Source: a virus
DNA: 26,250 bases
Reading direction: 5' to 3' (one strand)
Virus record (IMG/VR): IMGVR_UViG_3300045972_000088
Location: 1 to 26,250 of that record
The position numbers and the translations under genes are program-made. Shown in pieces: positions 1-8,351 of this stretch. Under the pieces are notes generated by a model. That model searched no databases. It was not told where the DNA came from and saw only the letters and a list, made by a program, of their open reading frames with translations. Positions within the stretch are counted from its first letter, which is position 1, and every line of letters begins with the position of its first letter.

Positions 1-1355
1 AGGATTTTAGCCACATACGAGCTTTTAATCTTTCCTAAGCGTCGTACATTAAGAATTGCGGCAGGTAGTGCATGCTGATCACTTAGTTCTTCAAGAACTT
101 CTGCATCAGTCGAGAGAGCACCAGCTTTTGTAAGCTTTCCTGTTGGAGTAAGGCCCACATAGTCGAACAATACAGTTCGAAGCTGTTGTACCGAGTTGGG
201 GTTAAAGATTTTACCTGTTGCCTCTTCAAACGCCTTAACTTCCTTGAACGCATATACTTCTTCCTTTGCTTCACCAATCCAAAGTTCCAGGAATTGACCT
301 GCTGAACTAAGACGAGACTTAGACATTGGTATGCCTACTTCTTCCATATCCATTAGGAATAGAGTACCACGAATAAGTAGATTCTTATAAACCCACAATA
401 GCTTAGGATTTTTCTGAACAATTTCCCAGAACTTAAAGAATAGTTCTAGTGTTACGGCAGTATCGATAGACGCGTACTTACTCATGATATCCAAAGGAAT
501 CAAGTCATAAGTAAAATCATCCATAGACATGCCAGTACGAGCACAGTAAGACTTCTTGAAGTCATCTAGTTCTGAGTCATAGTCACCATAGTCGGTATAC
601 TTTAAAGCCAAAGGCTTTAAACCATGCGAGTCTGTTTCATCAAGTACATAATGCATAACCATAGTATCGTGCAAACGGTCACGATTGAACTTCAAACCAA
701 GATGATACGAGATCATCTTGTAGTCGAACTTCATATTATGGAAGACGATAACATACTTATCTAGAATCTTTTGCAGCAAGTCCATGTGCGCTGCATCTAG
801 AATATCTGTGACTATATAACGCCCATGCTTAAGTTTGTAAGACATAGACAAACCTAGTACATATCCATCACGAGGATATAGTGCGGTAGTTTCCGTGTCC
901 AGACCAATTGCTTCTGCTCCGCTATTATATACTTCTAGTAGAAAGGCATATGCTTCATCAGCGTTATTAATACCCTTAAAGTCACCACTTGTAGCTGAAT
1001 TCTTAACAATACCCTGTGCGTATCCACAAATCTTTGCTACGGCACGCTCAAAATCATTCTTACCTTCTGGCTTGAATATAAGCATAGCAGGATTAGTAAT
1101 AGCGACAAACTTGTCGTCCTTCAACATACCTGCATAGTTTGTAACAGAGGTAATCTTAGCATACTCTTTGGCAGCTTCAGAGCCTACTAGGATTACTAGA
1201 TCGTATTCGGAAAGATCTATATCTAGGTTAACGTCCTTCTTCAACAGCTTGGTAATAGGAACAGAACTCATATGGTAATGTTCGAATTCAAACGGAAAGT
1301 ATTTGCTATAATCGTTACGTGAAGGAGCTTTATCAATAATAACAATTTTAGGCAT
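1..1355 (-). CDS. Family A DNA polymerase with 3'-5' exonuclease, N-terminal part (cut by window edge)
   Basis: Reading leftward from ATG at 1355 the frame stays open to the window edge, giving 451 residues. After about 145 residues without a recognised domain comes a DnaQ-like proofreading exonuclease: motif I GLDTET (151-156), motif II HNMKFD (206-211) and motif III YASID (294-298). The start of the family A polymerase fold follows, with FNPNSVQQL (384-392), a GALSTDAEVLEEL-type stretch (412-424) and RRLGKIKSSYV (438-448). The catalytic palm and fingers lie beyond the window. This is the phage replicative polymerase. The Shine-Dalgarno AGAGGA lies inside the last codons of the preceding gene, and the ATG overlaps that gene's stop by 8 nt, which suggests translational coupling. 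Confidence 0.93.
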   Translation of the reverse strand, partial: MPKIVIIDKAPSRNDYSKYFPFEFEHYHMSSVPITKLLKKDVNLDIDLSEYDLVILVGSEAAKEYAKITSVTNYAGMLKDDKFVAITNPAMLIFKPEGKNDFERAVAKICGYAQGIVKNSATSGDFKGINNADEAYAFLLEVYNSGAEAIGLDTETTALYPRDGYVLGLSMSYKLKHGRYIVTDILDAAHMDLLQKILDKYVIVFHNMKFDYKMISYHLGLKFNRDRLHDTMVMHYVLDETDSHGLKPLALKYTDYGDYDSELDDFKKSYCARTGMSMDDFTYDLIPLDIMSKYASIDTAVTLELFFKFWEIVQKNPKLLWVYKNLLIRGTLFLMDMEEVGIPMSKSRLSSAGQFLELWIGEAKEEVYAFKEVKAFEEATGKIFNPNSVQQLRTVLFDYVGLTPTGKLTKAGALSTDAEVLEELSDQHALPAAILNVRRLGKIKSSYVAKI

Positions 1356-1629
1356 GGTATCCTCTATGAGATTTGTCATCGTACATATTTAGTAGTGCAT
1401 TACAGGTACTACAATGTTCATATATAGTAACACTAGAAACATAGTCATACCCTCCTTCACTGTATTTATTAGTTGTGCGTACATCTAAATGAGGACAAAT
1501 TGCAGCTACTTGTTTATCTATTTCTCTAATTTGACTGTACAAAATATCGTAAGGTATAATTAAATCAATTCGTTGCTGTAATAGATCTAATGTTTTTCTT
1601 TGGGCTTTAAGCTGTGTTAGTGTTACCAT
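1348..1629 (-). CDS. Small protein with putative zinc site (93 aa)
   Basis: No recognised family. I chose ATG at 1629 (MVTLTQLKAQ) over an upstream start at 1656 because AAGGA sits 8 nt before it. The N-terminal half is a predicted helical or coiled segment (about residues 5-45). The C-terminal half has CPH followed later by an EHCSTC motif, a possible Cys/His metal site. The gene overlaps the primase 3' end by 23 nt and the polymerase start by 8 nt, so it sits inside the replication operon. A replisome accessory role is only a guess from position. Confidence 0.75.
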   Translation of the reverse strand: MVTLTQLKAQRKTLDLLQQRIDLIIPYDILYSQIREIDKQVAAICPHLDVRTTNKYSEGGYDYVSSVTIYEHCSTCNALLNMYDDKSHRGYHA

Positions 1630-2476
1630 TAATCCATTCCTTAATACTATCAACACTTTCCTGGTCTAGTTCACCTGGGTCAGTATCATCTTCTAGATTA
1701 ATCTTTTCTACCTGAAAGCCAATTTCCTCAATAAGAGGTTGTAGCTTATCCATAGCAGTACGTCCTGCTTCATCACCATCAAACATTAAGTAGATTTTAC
1801 GCACACCTAGAGTACGTAAAGGAAGTAGCTTACTAGCTGTATCTTTCTGCAAAGTATTAGTACCAAAGCAGCAGGATACATTTTGCATACCCTTATCATA
1901 TAGATTAAGCATGTCAAACATACCTTCTACTAGAACTGCTGATTCATACTTATCTTTGTACACTTCGGGATACATAGGGATACGGGCACCACTAGGATAG
2001 TTCAAATATCGTGGATTGCCTGAAGAAAGCATGTGTCTACCAACGTAAACGACTGCCTTACCTCGTAAATCGCGAATAGGAAAGAAAAGCCTATCTTCTA
2101 GTTCTTCTTTTTCATGAGTATAAAATGCACCGAACTCTTTTAAAGTCTTTGGACTAATACCTCGAAAAGTCTTAATCATAGGAATTTGTTCACCAGGAAA
2201 CTCTACACCCTTAGAGTTAATACTAAGTTCTTTTAGCTTTTCCTTTAACTTTGCCACTTTGATAGAGGTATGGTTGCCGGTAAGGCCAAAGAACTTAAAG
2301 ATGTTAGTTTTAAAACCACACGCAAAGCAATGTGTGGCACCGGTAACTTTATCAATTCTACAGCTAGGATTGCTATCTTCATGTTCCGGGTTAAGACACT
2401 TAATAAGGTAGTCCTTACCCGAAGCTATAAAGTATATGTCCTTCTTCTTCAAAAGTTCTTGTACGTGTTCACTCAT
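1607..2476 (-). CDS. DnaG-type DNA primase (zinc-binding and TOPRIM domains)
   Basis: Synthesises RNA primers for lagging-strand DNA. The 289-residue protein opens with a zinc site (C27, H32, C39, C50, C53). A TOPRIM catalytic domain follows, with VLVEG (E184), MFDGDEAG (D233, D235) and a DDTDPGEL acidic motif near 263-270. It is shorter than bacterial DnaG and lacks a recognisable C-terminal helicase-binding domain, as is common in phage primases. It lies 4 nt after the helicase stop codon, consistent with a primase-helicase pair translated from one transcript. Confidence 0.93.
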   Translation of the reverse strand: MSEHVQELLKKKDIYFIASGKDYLIKCLNPEHEDSNPSCRIDKVTGATHCFACGFKTNIFKFFGLTGNHTSIKVAKLKEKLKELSINSKGVEFPGEQIPMIKTFRGISPKTLKEFGAFYTHEKEELEDRLFFPIRDLRGKAVVYVGRHMLSSGNPRYLNYPSGARIPMYPEVYKDKYESAVLVEGMFDMLNLYDKGMQNVSCCFGTNTLQKDTASKLLPLRTLGVRKIYLMFDGDEAGRTAMDKLQPLIEEIGFQVEKINLEDDTDPGELDQESVDSIKEWINGNTNTA

Positions 2477-2480
2477 TTAA

Positions 2481-3872
2481 TCACCATGGTGGAATATCTG
2501 AAGAAGTATCATCTACTGCTTCAGTTTTTTGTTTTCCGGCTTTCTTAATTTTATCAGGCTTTTCAGCCTTACTAGGTGCATCAATAGACTGAGGACTAAT
2601 ACGTAGCGAATCCCAATCAATGGGACTAGTACATGCCATATCTTTACCGCCCCGAATCTTGGTAGTAGTAAACGAAATAGCCTGTTGGTCTTTCTCGTGA
2701 GCTTCCATGATTAGAGCAATATCAGCAGCATCTAAAATACCTTTAGCGAAACGTGCAGTACCGCCATCATCAATTTGGTAAGGACTTGCTATTACAACAT
2801 CATACTTACGAGCCAATTCTTTTAGCTTCTTAGAAATGATAATCTGAGGCTGCCAGTCGAACTGATTACTACCTTCTGCTACAACAATTTGGTTTAGGTA
2901 GTCTACAATAGCCAAAGTAAAGTTATCTCCGAAACGTGCTTTAAGCTTACCTAAGTGCAGGTCTAAGTTAGTGAGAGTAAGAGCACGATCATCAATGATA
3001 ATCATCTGGCCTTCTGGCTTTAGCTGCTTTTCTCTAACTAAACGAGATTCGAACTTATATTGGTTACGTGTATGCCTAAATTCTTCTATTAGGTCATCTG
3101 CATCGACGAACATACCTGCTCGGGCCTTAACAACCTTTAGCATATCTCCATCAGATAAAGTACCCTTCTTAATGTCTCCATTAGGTACCCCAGCTAGAAT
3201 AGATATATTTCTTTCTAGCGTTTCTTGTCCAATCATTTCGATAGTAAAGTATGCACTAGTAAAGCCAGCTTCGTACTGGTTAACTTGCATATTGCTGCAA
3301 GCAATAGACTTACCTGCACCACGCTTACCACCAATAAGAATTAGTTCTTGACGTGCAACACCTGCTAACGCTGAATCAAAAGCGTTATTAAGTCCAAGGT
3401 GAACTCGGTGACGTGCTAATTCTTCCACATTACGGAAGATCATTAGATCTGCCATGTTGTAGACAGTTTCGGTAGTTAATGTCTTTTCATCTAGCGCAAG
3501 TACCATTGCAGCTAGATTTTCTTTAATTTCTTCCGTATCATAGATAGGAAGCTTATTAATAAATTTATCTAGTAAACGTACAGTCTCGTCCTGAGTATAC
3601 TGATCGATAAGAGCAGCAAGGGCAACTTCAGAAGAAATATCGGGATTTTCAGCTAGACGTATGGTAGCTAGTGAACGCTGTGCTTGACCTTCTCTAAGAG
3701 ATAGCTCTAGTTCATCAAAGGAAGGTATAGTACTGAATGTATCATAGTACTTAGCAATCGCACTATATAAGCTAGAAAAAGCCGCATCTAGAAAGACAAG
3801 CTTTAGCTTACTCCATATATCTAGATTCCTTTCTTCTAGAAGCTTATTTAAGACAATTGCAGAGCAATCCAT
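2481..3872 (-). CDS. DnaB-type replicative helicase
   Basis: A 463-residue RecA-fold hexameric helicase that unwinds DNA at the phage fork. An N-terminal helical region (1-160) is followed by Walker A GGKRGAGKS (181-189), a FTIEM motif with the likely catalytic Glu (209-213), and Walker B AIVDYLNQI (321-329). The C-terminus is a lysine-rich linker ending in an acidic DDTSSDIPPW tail that resembles an SSB C-terminal tip (see findings). Its ATG overlaps the stop of the upstream gene as TAATG, and the primase follows immediately. Confidence 0.93.
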   Translation of the reverse strand: MDCSAIVLNKLLEERNLDIWSKLKLVFLDAAFSSLYSAIAKYYDTFSTIPSFDELELSLREGQAQRSLATIRLAENPDISSEVALAALIDQYTQDETVRLLDKFINKLPIYDTEEIKENLAAMVLALDEKTLTTETVYNMADLMIFRNVEELARHRVHLGLNNAFDSALAGVARQELILIGGKRGAGKSIACSNMQVNQYEAGFTSAYFTIEMIGQETLERNISILAGVPNGDIKKGTLSDGDMLKVVKARAGMFVDADDLIEEFRHTRNQYKFESRLVREKQLKPEGQMIIIDDRALTLTNLDLHLGKLKARFGDNFTLAIVDYLNQIVVAEGSNQFDWQPQIIISKKLKELARKYDVVIASPYQIDDGGTARFAKGILDAADIALIMEAHEKDQQAISFTTTKIRGGKDMACTSPIDWDSLRISPQSIDAPSKAEKPDKIKKAGKQKTEAVDDTSSDIPPW

Positions 3873-4171
3873 TATGCTACCTTAGATTCATTATCTATAA
3901 TTACTTGATCTAGGATTTCCTGTATCTTATACAAAATATCGGCCCGTAAGCCTTTAAGATCCGCCTGATACGTTCCGCTCTTATCATGGTATAGACTAAT
4001 CTGCCTATGAGTTAGTAACTGCCATATACCCATATAGATTTGGTCATATGCTAAATTAGACTCAGGCTGTATCTCTATCTTTGCAGCTCTACCATAATTA
4101 GTAACTGCACGAGATACAATTTCTTCCATCGTCAAAGCATCAACGTCATGATATGAAATATTTACTTTCAT
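3872..4171 (-). CDS. Hypothetical protein (99 aa) upstream of helicase
   Basis: No recognised domain. The predicted protein is mixed alpha/beta with a conserved-looking central segment (about residues 40-75, IYMGIWQLLTHRQISLY). It is coupled to the helicase by a TAATG overlap, so it is probably translated together with it. It is the first gene after the terminator at 4184-4219. A helicase loader or other replication accessory is possible from position alone. Confidence 0.7.
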   Translation of the reverse strand: MKVNISYHDVDALTMEEIVSRAVTNYGRAAKIEIQPESNLAYDQIYMGIWQLLTHRQISLYHDKSGTYQADLKGLRADILYKIQEILDQVIIDNESKVA

Positions 4172-4183
4172 GACTCTCCAGTA

Positions 4184-4219
4184 GGAAAAGGGGTAGAGAC
4201 TAACAAATCTCTACCCCTT
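4184..4219 (-). terminator. Rho-independent terminator
   Basis: A perfect 12-bp stem (4188-4199 with 4208-4219) with an 8-nt loop is followed, on the minus strand, by TTTTCC. It lies just after the SANT-like gene at 4244-4999 and separates that highly structured, Ala-rich gene from the helicase operon. Confidence 0.85.
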
Positions 4220-4243
4220 ATAGGATAACTACCTAATTATAAT

Positions 4244-4999
4244 TTAGGCAGCAACTGCTTTGGCTTCGGCCTTAGCTCGCTTGGCTTGACCATCATAATC
4301 AGCAACCTTGATACCACGGCGGGTTAGCAGGGTCTTGATACCGCGTTCAGTCTTGTCTGAAGCAGTAGCAATTTCAGCCACAGTCATTGCAGCAATATTA
4401 TCGCCAAGATCAGCAACTGGATCAACCACCTTAGTAGCATGGCTTTCACGTTGCTTCGGGATAGCCGGAATAGCACCACTACGAGTCAGGCTAAGGGCTT
4501 TACCGCGAACGCTAGCAATGCTCTTATCCAGGGCAGTTGCGATATCTTCAATAAAGGTACCTGCATTAACCAGGGTAATGAACTTAGCTTCTTCAGCTTC
4601 GGTATAAGTACGTGCAGCTTCAACCTTTTCAGCAGGCTTCACACTACCAGTAAGTTCCAGAGCTAGTAGCTTACCTTGAATTTGCTTTGCAGAGAACGCA
4701 CCATCGGCAAACTGCTCGGCGATATCCTTGTAAGTAAATTGTCCTGGGTTAGCGCTAACGAAAGCAATTAGAGCTTCGCCTTGGTCAACGGTGAAGGCAG
4801 AAACCTTGGCCTTAGCCATTGAGTCAACTTCAAAATCTAACTGACGCAGCTTCGATGCGATTGAACGGGTCGTAAAACCAAGCTTTTCAGCAGCCGCTTC
4901 AACGAGATCCGCGGTCACGGGTGACGAATTGCCAACAGCAGCCAGCAAGGCGGTAATATTAGCGTCGGTCCACTTCTTGGTAACGGTCTTTTCGGTCAT
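4244..4999 (-). CDS. Multi-repeat Myb/SANT-like helix-turn-helix protein (251 aa)
   Basis: The protein is built from about four related segments (roughly residues 8-60, 66-118, 128-183 and 195-238). Each opens with an aromatic-Thr start (KKWTDAN, SAFTVDQGEAL, RTYTEAEEAKF). Each then has a second helix and a third helix with a pattern like SVRGKALSLTRSG or SIASKLRQL. This is the layout of tandem SANT/Myb-type DNA-binding repeats. The C-terminal tail is Ala/Lys-rich. It overlaps the end of ligase part B by 4 nt (ATGA) and is followed by a strong terminator. A nucleoid-like or regulatory DNA-binding role is inferred. A single-repeat relative lies at 12289-12648. Confidence 0.75.
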   Translation of the reverse strand: MTEKTVTKKWTDANITALLAAVGNSSPVTADLVEAAAEKLGFTTRSIASKLRQLDFEVDSMAKAKVSAFTVDQGEALIAFVSANPGQFTYKDIAEQFADGAFSAKQIQGKLLALELTGSVKPAEKVEAARTYTEAEEAKFITLVNAGTFIEDIATALDKSIASVRGKALSLTRSGAIPAIPKQRESHATKVVDPVADLGDNIAAMTVAEIATASDKTERGIKTLLTRRGIKVADYDGQAKRAKAEAKAVAA

Positions 5000-5745
5000 G
5001 AGTAATCTTTCAAAAATTGTTGTACATTTGGGATGATAGTAACGCCGTATTGATCTGCTTTAGCACGCTTCGTACTATTATTATTCTGTTCGTCGACCAG
5101 ATATTTTAGAGTTTTAGTAACTGTTTCGACGACAACAAAGCCAGCTTGTTCGAGTTGTTTTGTTGCTTCGGCTTTAGTTTTATACGAAGTAAGCTTTCCA
5201 GTGATACAAACTGTATCTCCAGTCGCAGTAATTGTTTTTTCGGAAGTGAAGGAGAACGGCAAGAACTCCCTCATTTCTACAAAATCAGTAGCAAGCCAGC
5301 TTAATAGGTTGGCTGTTACCTTATCTCCAAGACCCGCTTGTTTGCAAGTCTCTTGAGTTATTTCACTAATGTTAGATACTACGTTAGCAATTTTAGTAGC
5401 TGCTGTATTACCGACCAGTGGAATTGAAAACGAGGCAAGAACTGTAGCTAGTGTTGCCACTTTAGCACGCTCAATCTCGTCGAGAAGCTTGATAGCCTGT
5501 TTTTCGCTACCAATAGCTTCTATAACTTGTTCGAGTTCTAGATGGAACAGTTCGGTAATATCACCTAAGTCTAGCTTTTCAACTGTCTTAGGTCCAAGGC
5601 CTTTAATTGATAGCGTCTTGGCGAAGTGTTCAATCTTCTTAAATAGTTGCGCATCGCAAGCCGTGTTTCGGCAGAACAATTGATCATTGACCAATTGTAA
5701 CGTGTAACCACAACAAGGACAATTTTTTGGAATTTCAATCTTCAT
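4996..5745 (-). CDS. NAD+-dependent DNA ligase, C-terminal part (zinc finger, HhH, BRCT)
   Basis: Matches the C-terminal half of bacterial LigA. From ATG at 5745 (MKIEIPKNCPCC) there is a four-Cys zinc finger (C9, C12, C25, C30), then a helix-hairpin-helix region (about 45-170, with SIKGLGPKTVEKL and GNTAATKIANV). A BRCT domain (about 180-249) follows, with VCITGKLTSYKTKAEA. The adenylation and OB domains are encoded separately at 7395-8351. The two products presumably assemble into one ligase, as in T5, whose ligase is also two subunits. A TTG start at 5760 is possible but would leave almost no leader after the promoter. Confidence 0.9.
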   Translation of the reverse strand: MKIEIPKNCPCCGYTLQLVNDQLFCRNTACDAQLFKKIEHFAKTLSIKGLGPKTVEKLDLGDITELFHLELEQVIEAIGSEKQAIKLLDEIERAKVATLATVLASFSIPLVGNTAATKIANVVSNISEITQETCKQAGLGDKVTANLLSWLATDFVEMREFLPFSFTSEKTITATGDTVCITGKLTSYKTKAEATKQLEQAGFVVVETVTKTLKYLVDEQNNNSTKRAKADQYGVTIIPNVQQFLKDYS

Positions 5746-5771
5746 AAGACGCTTTATCAACTTAGGAATAA

Positions 5772-5800
5772 ATTATAACTCTTTTGGAATACTTATACAA
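5772..5800 (-). promoter_or_regulatory. Sigma70-type promoter for ligase part B
   Basis: On the minus strand TTGTAT (5795-5800) is separated by 17 bp from a perfect TATAAT (5772-5777). It lies at the 3' end of the preceding small gene and points into ligase part B. Confidence 0.7.
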
Positions 5801-6050
5801 GTTCAAATTTTTGTTCCTTGTACAAAGCCTGCCACATCTTAGCGTCTTGTTCAGCAATAGTATTTAGACGTAGTTCTCTTTCGTCTTCTATAGCACAGAT
5901 TTTAGCTTCCTTAATACTAGCACATCCTCGACATGCTAGCATAGGCTTATTGGGGTCAGTATATATAGGCCACCAGTCTGAATAACCGCATTCAGTGCAC
6001 TTATAATCATCTTCATTATTATGGGAATTATGTCCGTCGTATTTCCACAT
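5793..6050 (-). CDS. Zinc-ribbon small protein (85 aa)
   Basis: Function unknown. Residues 18-42 contain CTEC (C-x2-C) and CRGC (C-x2-C), a classic zinc-ribbon knuckle pair. The rest is a charged helix (45-80). It starts at a TAATG overlap with the lipoprotein gene upstream. It may be a small DNA- or RNA-binding accessory, or a host-takeover protein. Confidence 0.75.
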   Translation of the reverse strand: MWKYDGHNSHNNEDDYKCTECGYSDWWPIYTDPNKPMLACRGCASIKEAKICAIEDERELRLNTIAEQDAKMWQALYKEQKFELV

Positions 6051-6232
6051 TATTTACATTTCTCGTCAAGTTCAGGAATGCGATTAAAGAACCAAGTATG
6101 CATCGTATTATGTTTAGCTATCCAAGCGGTTTTATCTTCTAAATCACACATAATATGTCGCTTATCTGGATTAGGCATATCTGGATTAGAACATCCTGCT
6201 AGAAATAGAGTTAGAATAATTACTCTAATCAT
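6050..6232 (-). CDS. Small putative lipoprotein (60 aa)
   Basis: The N-terminus is a short hydrophobic signal (residues 2-12) ending in a LFLAGC lipobox with C14 as the lipidated residue. The mature part is about 47 residues with two further Cys (29 and 59). Phage lipoproteins of this size often act in superinfection exclusion; T5 Llp, which blocks the receptor, is the closest functional precedent. That role here is inference only. It overlaps both neighbours (ATGA upstream, TAATG downstream). Confidence 0.75.
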   Translation of the reverse strand: MIRVIILTLFLAGCSNPDMPNPDKRHIMCDLEDKTAWIAKHNTMHTWFFNRIPELDEKCK

Positions 6233-6429
6233 ACAGGAGTACCTTCTTCTGGTAGGTTAGTAGTTAGCAGTACTTGTACAGGTGCATCAATCCAACGAGT
6301 AATTTGTTTACACATATAGATATTAACACAGTAATCCCAATATTTGATTTCTAGCTGAAGCACTACTAGATCTGATTTAAACCTACGTTTCTCGATTCGA
6401 AAACGATGTTTTCCAGTGTATGTATCCAT
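6229..6429 (-). CDS. Hypothetical protein (66 aa)
   Basis: No recognised domain. It has a basic N-terminus (residues 7-20) and two Cys in the middle (YCVNIYMC). It is coupled to both neighbours by overlapping stop and start codons, so it is likely a real member of the small-gene run between the ligase halves. Confidence 0.6.
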   Translation of the reverse strand: MDTYTGKHRFRIEKRRFKSDLVVLQLEIKYWDYCVNIYMCKQITRWIDAPVQVLLTTNLPEEGTPV

Positions 6430-7331
6430 TATTCTACCTTATGCATAATAAAATCTTTATAATTTGTACGTTTACCCGATACTAATTCTGAAATCCTTCT
6501 ATGATCTATATCTAGGATTTTGGATATTTCAGATATACTATGAAAGGAATATACCATTCCAGTACGTGTATTTAATATCTCTTTGTATTGTTGTTTAAAT
6601 AGCTGCTTAGTACTATATATAAGTATAGCTTGATTATATATTTCGGGTGCCATCGTTTTAATAGCAAGACAAGATTTTTTACGTAAAGTATCTCTTAAAG
6701 TACTAACTGATATTTTTGATATATTAGCGATTTGATTATCTGCTAAATCAGTGTTTATATATAATTCTAAGGCATTTATAATATTTAATGAATTTAAATA
6801 TGTGCTTCTAAATATACCTGAATAATGAATTCTTTCCACTATAGAGTATAACTCAGGTAAATACTCTTTAGTCCAACAATATGCTTTACAACTTAACAAG
6901 TCTTGGATAACATCAATAGGTATATTTAGATTTATTGCTATATCTTTATTGCTAATAAAAGGTACGGATATAGCACTAAGCATTATGTTTTCTAATTGTT
7001 GTAAAGAGTACTTAGAAGTAGTAAGCAGCGCTAGTCTATTTTTAATAGAGCCACTACTAAGTGTTTTATTATATCCAAAAGGTTCTAAGGTATAGAGAGT
7101 TTTTATATAATGAATTTCTTTTGAAGCAAGGGATTCAATCGTACACTCTTCTAAAGTTTCAAATATAAATACATCTTTACCATATATGTTGAAATCTTCT
7201 TGCCACAATCCATTTTTTAGATTATTAGTAAGTTCTTTTATATGTTCTTTTCTTCGTATTTCAAGAGAACGTATAGTTTTCCCTACATATATCCTATTAT
7301 TAATAGTATTAGTGCATTTATAAATTAGCAT
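6429..7331 (-). CDS. GIY-YIG homing endonuclease with NUMOD-like DNA-binding tail
   Basis: A free-standing homing endonuclease of 300 residues. The nuclease domain (about 1-95) shows LIYKCTNTINNRIYVGKT (the GIY and YIG strands), catalytic Arg in RRKEH (26-30) and the metal-binding Glu in SKEIHYIKTL. The middle contains several helix-turn-helix-like segments. The C-terminus (about 255-300: TGMVYSFHSISEISKIL, then ISELVSGKRTNYK) matches the NUMOD/IENR DNA-recognition pattern. The gene is far more AT-rich than the ligase genes on either side, a sign of recent insertion. It lies between the two ligase halves. Confidence 0.9.
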   Translation of the reverse strand: MLIYKCTNTINNRIYVGKTIRSLEIRRKEHIKELTNNLKNGLWQEDFNIYGKDVFIFETLEECTIESLASKEIHYIKTLYTLEPFGYNKTLSSGSIKNRLALLTTSKYSLQQLENIMLSAISVPFISNKDIAINLNIPIDVIQDLLSCKAYCWTKEYLPELYSIVERIHYSGIFRSTYLNSLNIINALELYINTDLADNQIANISKISVSTLRDTLRKKSCLAIKTMAPEIYNQAILIYSTKQLFKQQYKEILNTRTGMVYSFHSISEISKILDIDHRRISELVSGKRTNYKDFIMHKVE

Positions 7332-7354
7332 ATTTTCCTTTCCAATATGCCTTA

Positions 7355-7384
7355 ATTATACTACACTTTAGGTATTTTTTACAA
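7355..7384 (-). promoter_or_regulatory. Promoter for the GIY-YIG endonuclease
   Basis: TTGTAA (7379-7384) and TATAAT (7355-7360) on the minus strand with an 18-bp spacer, in the 63-nt gap between ligase part A and the endonuclease. Confidence 0.6.
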
Positions 7385-7394
7385 GTATAAATTT

Positions 7395-8351
7395 TTAAGC
7401 ATCTACTTTATGTGTTATACAGGGTATAACTTCCCCCCCTTTTATAACACCTACAATATCTCCAATACTTAAATCTAGGGATTCAATAAATCCTATATTA
7501 TTCAAGGTAGCACGAGATACTAAAGCATCGCCAATATGTACAGGTTTTAAAAGTGCTACAGGAGTTACTTTACCTAGTCTAGAAACTTGCCATTCTACGC
7601 CTAGAAGTTCAGTTTCAACACACTCTTGACGTTCCTTCAGTGCATAGGCACCTTTAGGATGCTTACTAGTATATCCCTGTTCTTCGAACACTGCGTTATC
7701 ATTGATACGGAATACTACACCATCTGTAGGATATTCTTCATGGATACCCGTATCTTGGACAGTATTGAAACCTTGCGATTTCAAATATCGAAGATCAGCA
7801 TCAAAAGTACCATGAGTATAAGGAAAGCAAGCATATGCAAAAAAGGTAACAGCACGCGTGCGGAATTCGTCGACACTTCCCAGATTGAGCGCGCCCGCCG
7901 CGTAGTTACGGGCATTTTCGACAGTTTTAGGGGCAGCAAGCTCCCCAGTAACTTGAAATACTTGAGGAGCATTATTTAAGAACTTAGGGATAAGATCAGA
8001 AGCTTGAAACTTCTCAGTTACATCTCGGCCTTCAATTCCATCACCACGAGTAAGAGATTGCACATGGTGGCCTTCAATAAACAGATGGCTAACAGCCGCA
8101 CCGTCAATCTTAGGACTCATGCATAGATTAAGAACTCCTGCAAGTGGACGAACCTTAGTTTCATCTTCATAAAACTTTTGCAGAGAATACATACGGTGAT
8201 AGTGCTTTTTAACATTTACATGCTGCTTAGCACCTACTTGGTTATATCCTACTGCATCAGCAAGACTATCAAACTGTTCATCAGAGATAATCGGATTGCC
8301 TGTGTAATACTGGCGGGCAGCACGATTTAGAAATTCAATAACATTAGACAT
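7395..8351 (-). CDS. NAD+-dependent DNA ligase, N-terminal part (adenylation and OB domains)
   Basis: Seals nicks using NAD+. Domain Ia is recognisable by YYTGNPIISDEQFDSL (15-30). The nucleotidyltransferase has motif I KIDG with the adenylated lysine K81, motif III VTGELAAP (134-141), an ARNYAAGALN segment, FFAYAC (IIIa), PTDGVVFRI (IV) and YALKER (V). The OB fold (about 235-318) ends the protein, and zinc finger, HhH and BRCT are missing here because part B encodes them. ATG at 8351 is preferred to a GTG at 8366. It overlaps the RNA ligase stop by 8 nt. Confidence 0.92.
   Translation of the reverse strand: MSNVIEFLNRAARQYYTGNPIISDEQFDSLADAVGYNQVGAKQHVNVKKHYHRMYSLQKFYEDETKVRPLAGVLNLCMSPKIDGAAVSHLFIEGHHVQSLTRGDGIEGRDVTEKFQASDLIPKFLNNAPQVFQVTGELAAPKTVENARNYAAGALNLGSVDEFRTRAVTFFAYACFPYTHGTFDADLRYLKSQGFNTVQDTGIHEEYPTDGVVFRINDNAVFEEQGYTSKHPKGAYALKERQECVETELLGVEWQVSRLGKVTPVALLKPVHIGDALVSRATLNNIGFIESLDLSIGDIVGVIKGGEVIPCITHKVDA

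Noticed and set aside
895-1137. Plus-strand ORFs throughout the window
   Set aside because: All are shadows opposite well-supported minus-strand genes or tRNAs, with no ribosome sites or protein-like features.
5793-7331. Ligase halves joined by an intron or intein
   Set aside because: The two halves are in reversed genomic order (the N-terminal half is transcribed first) with their own start and stop codons, and the gap holds several complete genes; no splice or intein motifs were seen.
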